Source: Streptomyces sp. NBC_01304 | GTDB lineage: Bacteria > Actinomycetota > Actinomycetes > Streptomycetales > Streptomycetaceae | Direction of reading: 5' to 3' | Assembly (NCBI RefSeq): GCF_035975855.1 | Contig: NZ_CP109055.1 | Coordinates: forward strand, 5,580,001-5,644,000 | Length of the DNA stretch: 64,000 nucleotides | Shown: positions 41,151 through 54,270 of the stretch, piece after piece | How the letters are laid out: the number at the start of each line of letters is the position of its first letter | How positions within the stretch are numbered: the first letter of the stretch is position 1 | Position numbers and translations under genes: made by a program | The notes under the pieces: generated by a model | What the model was told of the DNA's origin: nothing | What the model saw: the letters and a program-made list of their open reading frames with translations, nothing else | The model's database searches: none

Positions 41151-41684
41151 TCAGCTCTGCCGGGTCTCGACGACGACGGTCTCGATGACCACGTCCTGGA
41201 CCGGGCGGTTGGTGGCCGGGTTGGCCTCGACGGTCGCGATGGCGTTGACGACCTTCTGGCTGGCCGCGTCCGTGACCTCGCCGAAGATGGTGTGCTTCCG
41301 GTTCAGCCAGGTGGTCGGCTGGACGGTGATGAAGAACTGGGAGCCGTTGGTGCCCGGTCCCGCGTTGGCCATGGCGAGCAGGAAGGGCCGGTCGAAGCTC
41401 AGCTCCGGGTGGAACTCGTCCTTGAACTCATAGCCGGGCCCGCCCGTGCCGTTCCCCAGCGGGTCGCCGCCCTGGATCATGAAGCCGCTCATCACCCGGT
41501 GGAAGGTGGTGCCGTCGTAGAACTTGTCCATGGTCTTCGCGCCGGTCGCGGGGTGGGTCCACTCGCGCGCGCCCTGGGCGAGCTCACAGAAGTTCCGGAC
41601 CGTCTTGGGTGCGTGGTTCGGCAGCAGCCGCACCTCGATGTCACCGTGGTTGGTCTTCAGGGTGGCGTAGAGCTGCTCAGCCAC
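41151..41684 (-). CDS. ppiA: Cyclophilin-type peptidyl-prolyl cis-trans isomerase
   Basis: 177 residues, a single cyclophilin domain. FYDGTTFHRVMSGFMIQGGDP contains the catalytic Arg, LAMANAGPGTNGSQFFIT the substrate pocket and WLNRKHTIFGEV the Trp that binds cyclosporin. No signal peptide, so cytosolic. The GTG at 41684 follows GGAAGG seven bases upstream and gives the conserved VAEQLYATLKTNHGDI start; the much longer open frame upstream is not coding. Confidence 0.94.
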   Translation of the reverse strand: MAEQLYATLKTNHGDIEVRLLPNHAPKTVRNFCELAQGAREWTHPATGAKTMDKFYDGTTFHRVMSGFMIQGGDPLGNGTGGPGYEFKDEFHPELSFDRPFLLAMANAGPGTNGSQFFITVQPTTWLNRKHTIFGEVTDAASQKVVNAIATVEANPATNRPVQDVVIETVVVETRQS

Positions 41685-41984
41685 GATCTGCCTTCCGTTG
41701 CCTTTGCCTTGCCTTTGGACACCCCGATCCTCGCACGGATAGCAGGGCTCGTAGAGAACCCGGAAGCAAGCCGGAGAGAAGGGGACGAGTAGCGGCCGGA
41801 CAGGCGCACAACCGGCCGATCCGTGGCATTGTCGACGGCAAGCTCCCCTTGCACCGCAAGTGCACCCCATTGCCCGAAGATCGCCCGGATGCCCGCTCGC
41901 ACATGCCGCGAATCGCTCCGACAGGCATGATCCGAGAAAGGGTGGAAAGGTGAAATACCGTACGCCACCGAGGAGGAGGATCCC
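41685..41984. other. Divergent intergenic region, ppiA / DUF5324
   Basis: 300 bases without a recognised gene or strong palindrome. It presumably holds both promoters. Confidence 0.4.
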
Positions 41985-42758
41985 GTGACCCGCATCGACA
42001 GCGCGCGCGCCGCGGCCAGCTCGGCCAAGGACAGCGTGCGTCACGCCGCGGAGGTGGTGGCGCCTTACGCCGACACGGCCAAGGACAGCGTGCGCCATGC
42101 AGCGGAGGTGGTTGCGCCCTACGCCGGCACGGCCAAGGACCGGGCGGCGCTCTATGCGCACGAGGCCCGCGTACGGCTCGCGCCCAAGGTGTCCGACGCC
42201 GCCGAGCAGGCGCGTATGCAGTACGGCGCCCACGTTGCCCCGCGCCTGGAGCAGGCGCGAACGCATGTACCGGACACCGTGGACCGCGCGGCGGTCCGCA
42301 CCCGCCGGGCGGCCAGGAACGCTGCGGCAGCCACCCGGCCGCGCGTCGAACAGGCCGTCGCAGCGGCCCAGCCGGCCGCGTCCGAGGCGGCTTCCCGCAG
42401 TGTGGCCGCGCTTGCCGCACTGCGCGGCCAGGTGTCGCCGAAGGAGATCCAGCGCCTGGTGAAGCGCCATGAGCGCAGGGCTGCGGCCAACCGCGCCGTG
42501 AAGCGGCTCGGCGCGCTCGGGCTGCTCGGCTTCGCCGCGGTCGCCGCTTGGAAGTGGTGGGACAAGCAGGCCAACCCGGATTGGCTGGTGGAGCCGCCCG
42601 CGCCGACGGAGGTGGCCGACAGCTCCCCGCTGAGCGCGGTCGACGGCAGCGGCCAGGACGTCCTGGACCCCGAGGTCCAGGCGAAGCAGGCCGAGGCGGA
42701 GGCCGCGGATCGCAGCGAGGGCGACTGGGCCCCGCAGCGCCCCGAAGACCGGCGCTGA
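41985..42758 (+). CDS. DUF5324 family protein
   Basis: 257 residues. The N-terminus repeats an 18-residue unit twice exactly apart from one residue (AKDSVRHAAEVVAPYA, near residues 14-49). An Ala/Arg-rich helical region resembling apolipoprotein-like amphipathic helices follows, then one membrane helix (LGALGLLGFAAVAAWKWW) and an acidic C-terminus. GTG start after GAGGAGGAGG. Actinomycete-specific; function unknown. A terminator follows. Confidence 0.8.
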   Translation: MTRIDSARAAASSAKDSVRHAAEVVAPYADTAKDSVRHAAEVVAPYAGTAKDRAALYAHEARVRLAPKVSDAAEQARMQYGAHVAPRLEQARTHVPDTVDRAAVRTRRAARNAAAATRPRVEQAVAAAQPAASEAASRSVAALAALRGQVSPKEIQRLVKRHERRAAANRAVKRLGALGLLGFAAVAAWKWWDKQANPDWLVEPPAPTEVADSSPLSAVDGSGQDVLDPEVQAKQAEAEAADRSEGDWAPQRPEDRR

Positions 42759-42783
42759 ACACGGCTGCGACAAGCACGAGGTA

Positions 42784-42821
42784 ACGGGTGGCGGGAGACC
42801 TTCGGGTCTCCCGCCACCCGT
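42784..42821 (+). terminator. Terminator with UUCG tetraloop
   Basis: A perfect 17-bp stem: ACGGGTGGCGGGAGACC and its complement enclose TTCG. Confidence 0.95.
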
Positions 42822-42831
42822 CGTTCTGCCC

Positions 42832-42845
42832 GTTTCACGTGAAAC
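42832..42845. other. parS: parS centromere site (perfect GTTTCACGTGAAAC)
   Basis: Exact ParB consensus in a non-coding position, ten bases beyond the DUF5324 terminator and about 15 kb from oriC. Confidence 0.95.
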
Positions 42846-42926
42846 GGCGCCGAGCGCGGATCAAGAGCCAGGAAACGCAAAACCAGCCAGGGCCGCAAGA
42901 AGCGGCATCCTGGCTGGTCACAAGCG

Positions 42927-42999
42927 TGGAGCCTAGGAGATTCGAACTCCTGACATCTGCCTTGCAAAGGCAGCGCTCTACCAACTGAGCTAAGGCCCC
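42927..42999 (-). tRNA. tRNA-Ala (TGC)
   Basis: The minus strand reads GGGGCCTTAGCTCAGTTGG, anticodon loop TTTGCAA (anticodon TGC) on a CTGCC/GGCAG stem, T arm AGGAGTTCGAATCTCCT and acceptor end AGGCTCC plus A. CCA is not encoded. Confidence 0.96.
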
Positions 43000-43157
43000 G
43001 GAAACGGTGGATGCGCCGCAAGAATCACGCGGGCGCGGTCACCGAGGACAAGAGTACCGGGTCACCCCCCGAGTCTCGCAAAATATTGGGGGTCCCGGTG
43101 AACGACCACTCTCCGTAAGATGCTCGACGAGGTTCGCGGCAGCGAAGGGGAGACGCC

Positions 43158-43706
43158 ATGGATGCCACACAACAAGAAGCAACAGCAAGAGCCAGAGAGC
43201 TGCAGCGCAGCTGGTACGGGGAGCCATTGGGGGCGCTGTTCCGCCGCCTCATAGACGACCTGGGCCTGAACCAGGCCCGGCTGGCCGCAGTCCTCGGTCT
43301 GTCGGCACCCATGCTGTCCCAGCTGATGAGCGGCCAGCGGGCCAAGATCGGCAATCCGGCCGTGGTGCAGCGGGTCCAGCACCTGCAGGAGCTGGCCGGT
43401 CAGGTCTCGGACGGCAGCGTGAGCGCCGGTGAGGCGACCGAGCGGATGGAGGAGATCAAGAAGTCCCAGGGCGGCTCCGTGCTCACCAACACCGGTCAGC
43501 ACACGGCGAGTTCGGGAGCTCCGACCGTCAAGCGGGTGGTCCGGGAGATCCAGTCCCTGCTGCGCTCCGTCGCAGCAGCCGGCGACATCATCGACGCGGC
43601 GGACTCACTCGCTGCGACCCACCCCGAGCTGGCGGAGTTCCTCCGGGTCTACGGCGCCGGCCGCACCGCGGACGCCGTGGCCCACTACGAGGCGCATCAG
43701 AACTGA
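43158..43706 (+). CDS. Helix-turn-helix (XRE-like) DNA-binding protein
   Basis: 182 residues. An N-terminal HTH (about 24-62: LGALFRRLIDDLGLNQARLA, VLGLSAPMLSQLMSGQRAKI) is followed by helices and a C-terminal segment with SLLRSVAAAGDIIDAADSLA and PELAEFLRVYGAGRT. The ATG at 43158 follows AAGGGGAGA. It is 125 bases before the Ser/Thr kinase gene on the same strand; conserved pairing suggests a functional link. Targets unknown. Confidence 0.85.
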   Translation: MDATQQEATARARELQRSWYGEPLGALFRRLIDDLGLNQARLAAVLGLSAPMLSQLMSGQRAKIGNPAVVQRVQHLQELAGQVSDGSVSAGEATERMEEIKKSQGGSVLTNTGQHTASSGAPTVKRVVREIQSLLRSVAAAGDIIDAADSLAATHPELAEFLRVYGAGRTADAVAHYEAHQN

Positions 43707-43831
43707 GCAGCTGGTGCTGAGTCCTGCAGGACCGAGCCCCGCAGTCTCGATCCCTGCAGGACCGGACAACCAGAGCTGAGCAGCAGTACACCGAGCGGCC
43801 GTCACGGCCGGGCTGGGAGTGCAGCAAGGGC

Positions 43832-45379
43832 ATGGGTGAGGTCTTCGCCGGCCGGTATGAACTGGTCGATCCGATCGGGCGCGGTGGCGCAGGTGCGGTC
43901 TGGCGCGCCTGGGACCACCGACGCCGACGCTATGTGGCGGCCAAGGTCCTGCAGCAGAGCGATGCGCATGCCCTGCTCCGCTTCGTGCGCGAGCAGGCGC
44001 TGCGGATCGACCATCCCCATGTGCTCGCGCCGGCCAGCTGGGCCGCCGACGACGACAAGGTCCTGTTCACCATGGACCTGGTCGGCGGCGGCTCCCTGGC
44101 TCATCTGATCGGCGACTACGGTCCGCTGCCGACCCCCTATGTGTGCACCCTGCTCGACCAGCTCCTGGCCGGTCTCCAGGCGGTGCATGCCGAAGGGGTC
44201 GTGCACCGGGACATCAAGCCGGCCAACATCCTGCTCGAGGCCACCGGCACCCGCCGGCCGCATCTGCGGCTCTCCGACTTCGGCATCTCGATGCGCAAGG
44301 GCGAGCCCCGGCTCACCGAGACCAACTACGTGGTGGGAACGCCGGGTTACTTCGCGCCGGAGCAGATGCTGGGCGCCGAACCGGACTTCCCGGCCGATCT
44401 CTTCGCCGTGGGCCTGGTCGCCCTGTATCTGCTCGAGGGCGCCAAGCCGGACGCCAAGGCGCTGATCGAGTACTTCGCCGACCACGGCACCCCGGGCGCC
44501 CCGCAGAGCATTCCCGAGCCCCTCTGGCAGGTCGTCGCGACCCTGCTGCAGCCGGACCCGCAGGCCCGTTTCCGCACGGCGACCGGCGCCCGCAAGGCCC
44601 TGGCCGCGGCGGCCGAGCTGCTGCCCGAGCCCGGTCCCGACGACGAGCTGGTCGAGGTCTTCGACCAACTCGGCCCGCTCCCGGACGGGTTCGACCCCGC
44701 CGGCCCCCGCCCCCCGGAGCCGCCCCGGTCCGAGCCTCACGCACAGACCCCTCAACCACCGCAGGCCCAGGCCCCGGCCCAGACCCCAGCCGTCACCCCG
44801 CAGCAGCCCACCCCCCAGCCCGCCTGGGACACCGACGGCTTCCACCTGGCCCCGCCGCCCCGGCCCGCGGCACCGGCCCACCAGGACCAGCAGGGCCACC
44901 AGGCCCCGGTTCAGCCCACACGCCGGCCAGAGCCAGAGATCTCCCCCGCGGAGCTCCCACACCCGCCGGCCCACCCCTCGGCCCACCCAACCGAGTTGCC
45001 TCACTCCCACACGCCACACACGCCACCACCCTCCCCCCAACACCCTGCGCACGCCCCGGTGCCCCAACAGCCCTTCCAAGCCCCTCACCCGGCCCTGCAG
45101 GACCCCTCTCAGGCCCTCACAGCCGCGGTCCCGCACGAGTACGCCCCTACTCGTCCATACACCGCTCAGCGCCCGCAGGTTCCCACTCCGGCGCCCCCGG
45201 TTCCGTACGCCTCCACATCCCCGGCCCACGCCCCGGCGAGCACCCCCACCAGCGCCACCCCCACCGGCACCCTCGTACGGCAAAAGCGACCGGGACCGCC
45301 CCCGAAGGTCGCGGTCCCGGTGCTGCTGCTCGCCCTGCTCTGTTTCGCGGTCGGCATCTGGGCCCTCATCCAGGCCTGA
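43832..45379 (+). CDS. Ser/Thr protein kinase, Pro-rich, tail-anchored
   Basis: 515 residues. Kinase domain (about 8-262) with GRGGAGAVWRAWD, VVHRDIKPANILLE, LSDFGISMRK and GTPGYFAPEQM. About 220 residues of Pro/Ala/His/Gln-rich low complexity follow, then a C-terminal helix (VAVPVLLLALLCFAVGIWAL) with only a two-residue tail, so there is no sensor domain. Unlike pknB it has no PASTA repeats; sensing must come from partners. Convergent with the next gene across 15 bases. Confidence 0.9.
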   Translation: MGEVFAGRYELVDPIGRGGAGAVWRAWDHRRRRYVAAKVLQQSDAHALLRFVREQALRIDHPHVLAPASWAADDDKVLFTMDLVGGGSLAHLIGDYGPLPTPYVCTLLDQLLAGLQAVHAEGVVHRDIKPANILLEATGTRRPHLRLSDFGISMRKGEPRLTETNYVVGTPGYFAPEQMLGAEPDFPADLFAVGLVALYLLEGAKPDAKALIEYFADHGTPGAPQSIPEPLWQVVATLLQPDPQARFRTATGARKALAAAAELLPEPGPDDELVEVFDQLGPLPDGFDPAGPRPPEPPRSEPHAQTPQPPQAQAPAQTPAVTPQQPTPQPAWDTDGFHLAPPPRPAAPAHQDQQGHQAPVQPTRRPEPEISPAELPHPPAHPSAHPTELPHSHTPHTPPPSPQHPAHAPVPQQPFQAPHPALQDPSQALTAAVPHEYAPTRPYTAQRPQVPTPAPPVPYASTSPAHAPASTPTSATPTGTLVRQKRPGPPPKVAVPVLLLALLCFAVGIWALIQA

Positions 45380-45394
45380 CGCGACCGGGCCCAA

Positions 45395-46801
45395 CTACCA
45401 GCCCTGCGGCGGCCCGTACTGCGTAGGTGTGGGTGTCGGCGTATCCGCAGGATCAGAGGAACCAGAAGCACCGGTCACCTGCGGCACCGCACCCCCCTGA
45501 ACCGCCACACGCCGCCCCCGCCTTCCCCCTCGCCCTCGCGAATCCCGCCGCCGTGCCACGACCGTCCACAACCCGAGCCCGAACACCAGCACGCTCCCCA
45601 CCCCGATCGCGACGACGCCGACGACCCGCAGCACATCGCTGTGCCGTGCCTCACCGTCCGTCTGCCCGGCGGCCGCGGCGCCCTCGTCCTGCTCGGCGAC
45701 GCTGAACACCCCCGCGGGACGCGCGTACTCCCGATCCTTGGCCGGCCCGTCGACCTTCACCCGCAGCGTCACCGGCAGCGCCCCCGGCCCGTACGAGTCC
45801 GTCTTGGGATGCAGGCTGACCGCGAGGACGTACCAGCCGGGAAAGCGCATGGCCCTCTGGTCGACGTTCTTCCCCCAGCGGTTCTCATAGGCCACAGCCG
45901 GCAGCGGGTCGAGCTGCACACCCACCGGCTCACCCAAGTACCTCGCGGTGTCATGGAGGACGAAGCCGCGCGCCGGGTTGTAGAGCGACATCGACAGCGC
46001 ATTGCCGACCATGCCCCGGTTCTGCGAACTCCCCAGCTCGGCCTTGGCGAAGAGCCGTTGCCCCCAGTCCACCGGCACCCGGTAGAACCGCGTCCGACCG
46101 GGCTCGATCTCATCCCGCCAGACCCCTTGCGTCAGCGCCCTGGCGTCATTGAAGCCCGTCCCGCCCGCCCGCTGCTGCGCCGCACCGGTGGGCAGCTCCG
46201 GCATCGTGGTGGGCCAGGACTCGACCGGCACGCTGTTGCCACCGCTCTTGAGCTGCGGTTCCTCGAACAGCCGCAGCTCGACAGCCCAGTCGCCGGGCGA
46301 GGAGCTGTCCTTACTGCTCCGCTCGATGACGACGTAGTACGTCCCCGCCTGCTGGCACGATTCGCCGCCCGCGCTCACCGTCCGGTCCGCATTCGCGGCA
46401 ACGGGCTTGGGGATCCCGCCCGGCCCGAACCGCGCATCGCCCTCACCGCAGACCTCACCCTGACCGTCCCGCAGCGACACCTTGATGCCGTCCTGGAACG
46501 ACAGCTGCGCGCCGAGCCGCGGCACCGCCACCGCCGAGGCATAGGCATGACTGGCCGCATCGAGCCGCACCTTGAAGTGCAGCTGCTTGCCCTTGCCGAT
46601 GGACGTCCTGTACGTCGCCCCGGCGTCGATCTGCGTGGCGTCAGCGGTGTCGGCGCCACCCTCGATGTCCTGGGCGGAGGAGGCGAATCGATAGGGGTTC
46701 GGTTCACCCTCGGCAGCCCGGGCCTGCCCCGGCAGTGCCACCACCGCACACATCGCGCCCGCAATCGCCGCCGCCCTGTGCACCCTGCCGCGCCGCATCA
46801 T
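45395..46801 (-). CDS. Secreted type I membrane protein, function unknown
   Basis: 468 residues. A signal peptide (MMRRGRVHRAAAIAGAMCAV to QARAAEG), a large extracytoplasmic domain with a Cys pair (EVCGEGD, ESCQQAGTYYVVIER) and repeated beta-rich segments, then a membrane helix (VVGVVAIGVGSVLVFGLGLWTVV) and a basic cytosolic tail ending in a Pro/Thr stretch. The ATG at 46801 follows AAGGGGAG; the frame is open upstream to 46900. I recognise it as a conserved Streptomyces protein beside the kinase gene, without a function. Confidence 0.75.
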   Translation of the reverse strand: MMRRGRVHRAAAIAGAMCAVVALPGQARAAEGEPNPYRFASSAQDIEGGADTADATQIDAGATYRTSIGKGKQLHFKVRLDAASHAYASAVAVPRLGAQLSFQDGIKVSLRDGQGEVCGEGDARFGPGGIPKPVAANADRTVSAGGESCQQAGTYYVVIERSSKDSSSPGDWAVELRLFEEPQLKSGGNSVPVESWPTTMPELPTGAAQQRAGGTGFNDARALTQGVWRDEIEPGRTRFYRVPVDWGQRLFAKAELGSSQNRGMVGNALSMSLYNPARGFVLHDTARYLGEPVGVQLDPLPAVAYENRWGKNVDQRAMRFPGWYVLAVSLHPKTDSYGPGALPVTLRVKVDGPAKDREYARPAGVFSVAEQDEGAAAAGQTDGEARHSDVLRVVGVVAIGVGSVLVFGLGLWTVVARRRDSRGRGGRRGRRVAVQGGAVPQVTGASGSSDPADTPTPTPTQYGPPQGW

Positions 46802-46990
46802 CAGCACCGCTCCCCTTCTCACCCCCGGCTGAATCGCCCCGGCAGCACCATCCTGCCTCGCGGGTGCGACCGACGATCCACTCTCCGTGACTTTGCTCAA
46901 GCAAGCGAGATCTTCACTGCAGCGAAGTAGCGGCAGCGACGAGGGCTACAGAACAGGAGCGAGGGATGCAGAAGGGGCGGGAAACACAAA

Positions 46991-47016
46991 GCCCCGGTCG
47001 CCAGTGCGACCGGGGC
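46991..47016 (-). terminator. Terminator after the DLW-39 gene
   Basis: GCCCCGGTCGC and GCGACCGGGGC form an 11-bp perfect stem around CAGT. Confidence 0.85.
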
Positions 47017-47037
47017 CAGTGAAGTGACTGTGGATAC

Positions 47038-47166
47038 TCACGAACCTGCAGGCACGGAGTCAGTCGCCTCCGTCCACAGATCCTGCTCGGCGCGATCCGC
47101 CTGGATCTGGCGGTACACGAGGAGCCCGCCGATGGCGGCCAGTGCGACCAGGAGAAGCTTCTTCAC
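47038..47166 (-). CDS. DLW-39 family small protein
   Basis: 42 residues. Starts VKKLLLVALAAIGGLLVYRQ (one membrane helix) and continues into QADRAEQDLWTEATD, which contains the DLW motif at residues 29-31 that names this actinobacterial family, usually found between gyrA and the kinase region. GTG start with a weak ribosome site. Function unknown. Promoter and a strong palindromic operator lie just upstream, and it has its own terminator, so it is a separate transcription unit. Confidence 0.85.
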   Translation of the reverse strand: MKKLLLVALAAIGGLLVYRQIQADRAEQDLWTEATDSVPAGS

Positions 47167-47212
47167 CGCGCTACCTCGTCTTTCCTTGACGTAGGAGACC
47201 TTCTGGCGCCCG

Positions 47213-47242
47213 ACTATACACACCGATCGATACCGATCGGTG
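47213..47242 (-). promoter_or_regulatory. Promoter and 9-bp inverted-repeat operator of the DLW-39 gene
   Basis: A -10-like TATAGT lies at 47213-47218 on the minus strand. CACCGATCG (47221-47229) and CGATCGGTG (47234-47242) are perfect inverted repeats with a 4-base spacer, placed across the expected -35 and spacer, as for a repressor. Confidence 0.6.
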
Positions 47243-47482
47243 ACCTCCCGTCGACCCAACTCCCGCCCCCCGTAAAGCAATCGAGGCCGCTCACAGCGTG
47301 CCCGCTCCCGATCCACAGACTGTGATCTTCGACGCCCCCGGACAGGATTCCCGGCCGATGCCGCCAACCGGGTGGTGTTCATCTGAAGATCGGCGAATCA
47401 GCGCCGCCGCTCCCACACTTCTCGGACCGCACACACATCATGAGGAAGTACGCAAATCGTCCGACCCGAAAGGAGCGGGACC

Positions 47483-47878
47483 GTGGCTCACCACAAGGTC
47501 ACCCGCATCTGGACCGTCCTCGTCACTGCTCTGCTTGCCTTCTTCGCCTCACTCGGCCTCATCACCACGGCCGCCGCCACTCCCGCGGTACCGGCGCAGG
47601 ACACCACCGGCAACCGCACGGCGGCCGGCCCGGAGCTCCGCCCGGAGGTGCAGCCGGCGGCCAGAGCCGCCCGGCCGTACGACCTCTCCAGGCCCCCCAC
47701 CATGAAGCAGCGCATCCGCGCCGAAGCCCACGGCTCCTCGCCCAGCGCCCGCGGACTTAACCTGTCGACGCCGCTCTCGGACGTCAACGCCGTCGACGAA
47801 GCCCTGGAAGCCCAGGAAACAGCGGTGAACCGGGAAAACAAAAGGCCCGGCAACTCCGAAGAGCTACCGGGCCTCTGA
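47483..47878 (+). CDS. DUF6344-type secreted protein
   Basis: 131 residues. The start (MAHHKVTRIWTVLVTALLAF) and TTAAATPAVPAQD form a signal peptide or signal anchor; the rest is a polar, disordered-looking sequence with RPPTMKQRIRAEAHGSSPS. This matches the Streptomyces DUF6344 family as I recall it. GTG start after AAAGGAG. The last 11 codons overlap a hairpin that should terminate transcription. Confidence 0.7.
   Translation: MAHHKVTRIWTVLVTALLAFFASLGLITTAAATPAVPAQDTTGNRTAAGPELRPEVQPAARAARPYDLSRPPTMKQRIRAEAHGSSPSARGLNLSTPLSDVNAVDEALEAQETAVNRENKRPGNSEELPGL
47843..47874. terminator. Hairpin overlapping the end of the DUF6344 gene
   Basis: AGGCCCGG (47843-47850) and CCGGGCCT (47867-47874) pair, with further inner pairing around CGAA. 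It could also end leftward transcription from tRNA-Ile. Confidence 0.75.
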
Positions 47879-47895
47879 CCTTCTCAGGTCGTCTG

Positions 47896-47969
47896 TGGGG
47901 CTAACAGGATTTGAACCTGTGGCCTCATCCTTATCAGGGATGCGCTCTAACCAACTGAGCTATAGCCCC
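47896..47969 (-). tRNA. tRNA-Ile (GAT)
   Basis: Minus strand: GGGGCTATAGCTCAGTTGG, anticodon loop CTGATAA (GAT), T arm CAGGTTCAAATCCTG and acceptor end AGCCCC plus A. CCA is not encoded. It lies downstream of the gyrBA-DUF3566 block on the same strand. Confidence 0.96.
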
Positions 47970-48072
47970 TCGCGCTCGCGCGCCGACCTCTGAAGATTAG
48001 CGCACGACGCGGTCAGTCCCAAAATCGATAGTCGCGCTCCACCGGCAACGCCCCTCATCAGGGACGTACGGA

Positions 48073-48726
48073 CTACTCGTCCTCGGCGAGCGTGAGCTCC
48101 ACACCGCCCACAAAACCGGCGGACAGGTTGTAGATGAAGGCCCCCAGCGTCGCGAGCGCTGTGGCCAGGACCACATCGATCACCGCGATGATCGACGTGA
48201 ACATCAGGACCCGCGGCAACGACAGGAACGACTGGAGGTCGAATCCATTGGACTCGTTCGACCCGGTCGCCTCGGAAATCGTCCCGCCGACCGTGGAGAA
48301 GACGCCCATGGCGTCCATGACCATCCACAGGACGGCAGACGCCACAATCGTGCAGATGCCCAGCGCAATGGAGAGCAGGAAGCTGACCTTCATCACCGAC
48401 CACGGGTCGGCCTTCGCCACGCGAAGCCTCGCCTTGCGCGTACGCGGTGCCGTACGCGCCCCCGTCCGAGTGCGGCGCACCGAGCCCTGCGGGGGCTCCG
48501 GATACGCCTGCGGCGGGTGATACGGCTGGGCAGGCTGAGGCTGACGCTCACCGGGCAGCGCCCCGGCGCCTGCGGTGTACTCCGCCTGACCGCCGTCGTA
48601 TGTCTGGGACTGCGATCCTCGGGTATCCGTCACGGTTCCCCCCTGCACCCCGTGTGGGTCAGCGGCGGGGCCACGGCCGCCTTCCGGTCCGGTTCCGTTC
48701 GTTCCGGCGCCCGTGGCTCCACTCAC
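48073..48726 (-). CDS. DUF3566 transmembrane protein
   Basis: 217 residues. A long Gly/Pro/Gln-rich disordered N-terminus (1-95) precedes the DUF3566 domain: RVAKADPWSVMKVSFLLSIA, one helix, an extracytoplasmic loop and a second helix ending in YNLSAGFVGGVELTLAE. It is the counterpart of mycobacterial Rv0007, also directly downstream of gyrA. 17 bases separate it from gyrA, so it is probably cotranscribed. Function unknown, possibly envelope-related. Confidence 0.9.
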   Translation of the reverse strand: MSGATGAGTNGTGPEGGRGPAADPHGVQGGTVTDTRGSQSQTYDGGQAEYTAGAGALPGERQPQPAQPYHPPQAYPEPPQGSVRRTRTGARTAPRTRKARLRVAKADPWSVMKVSFLLSIALGICTIVASAVLWMVMDAMGVFSTVGGTISEATGSNESNGFDLQSFLSLPRVLMFTSIIAVIDVVLATALATLGAFIYNLSAGFVGGVELTLAEDE

Positions 48727-48743
48727 GACCTACACTCCTCGCG

Positions 48744-51332
<2,589 letters not shown>

Positions 51333-51373
51333 TGCTGGTCAAAGTCCTTTCGGTGCGGTCAGCTGAGACCGAC

Positions 51374-53724
<2,351 letters not shown>

Positions 53725-54270
53725 CTATCCGTAGGTGTCGCCGGGCCCCGTCGAACCCGGGGCCCGCAAGGGTCCGAAGCGCCGGGTGGGCCCCTGCGGG
53801 CCGTACACCTTGATCAGCTTCACGGTGCCCTGGCCGAGGTCCTGGTTGAGCCGCGCCACCAGCTGCGGGGCGAGCAGGCGCAGCTGGGTGGCCCAGGCCG
53901 TGGAGTCGCACTGGACGGTCAGGACCCGCTCGTCCTCGTCGTACTTCTGCGGTACGCAGTGCTTGGCGAGGTCCTCGCCGACGATCTGCGGCCAGCGCCC
54001 CATCACGCCGCCCACCGCGGCCGGGGTCTCCCAGCCGCGCTCGGTGATCAGCCGGTTGATGGCGGCGCCGAGCGGCAGCGGGTCGCGGCCGTCGGCCCGT
54101 GCTCCGGACCTCAGTCCGCCGCCGCGCCTGGCCTGCTTCTTCTGCTGCGCCGCGTCGCCACGCGCGCGTGCCTGTTCTTTTGCTGCCCGCAGGGCGACTC
54201 GTGCGAGATCGACGCCGCTGGGTTCGGCGGGCTTGGGAGTCTCCCCGGCCGGCTTCTCGTCGCTGCTCAT
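53725..54270 (-). CDS. DUF721 (DciA-like) protein
   Basis: 181 residues. A Lys/Arg/Ala-rich N-terminus (20-60) is followed by the DUF721 domain with [31 protein letters not shown] and [30 protein letters not shown] sequence. DUF721 includes DciA, the helicase loader of most bacteria, and the location beside recF, dnaN and dnaA matches actinobacterial dciA candidates. It overlaps recF at its start (ATGA). Confidence 0.86.
   Translation of the reverse strand: MSSDEKPAGETPKPAEPSGVDLARVALRAAKEQARARGDAAQQKKQARRGGGLRSGARADGRDPLPLGAAINRLITERGWETPAAVGGVMGRWPQIVGEDLAKHCVPQKYDEDERVLTVQCDSTAWATQLRLLAPQLVARLNQDLGQGTVKLIKVYGPQGPTRRFGPLRAPGSTGPGDTYG

Noticed and set aside
18040..47245. ACCGATCGGT at 47232 as a fourth member of the paa operator set
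   Set aside because: The half-sites are there, but spacing differs (no N6 between ACCG and CGGT), and it belongs to a larger 9+9 inverted repeat.
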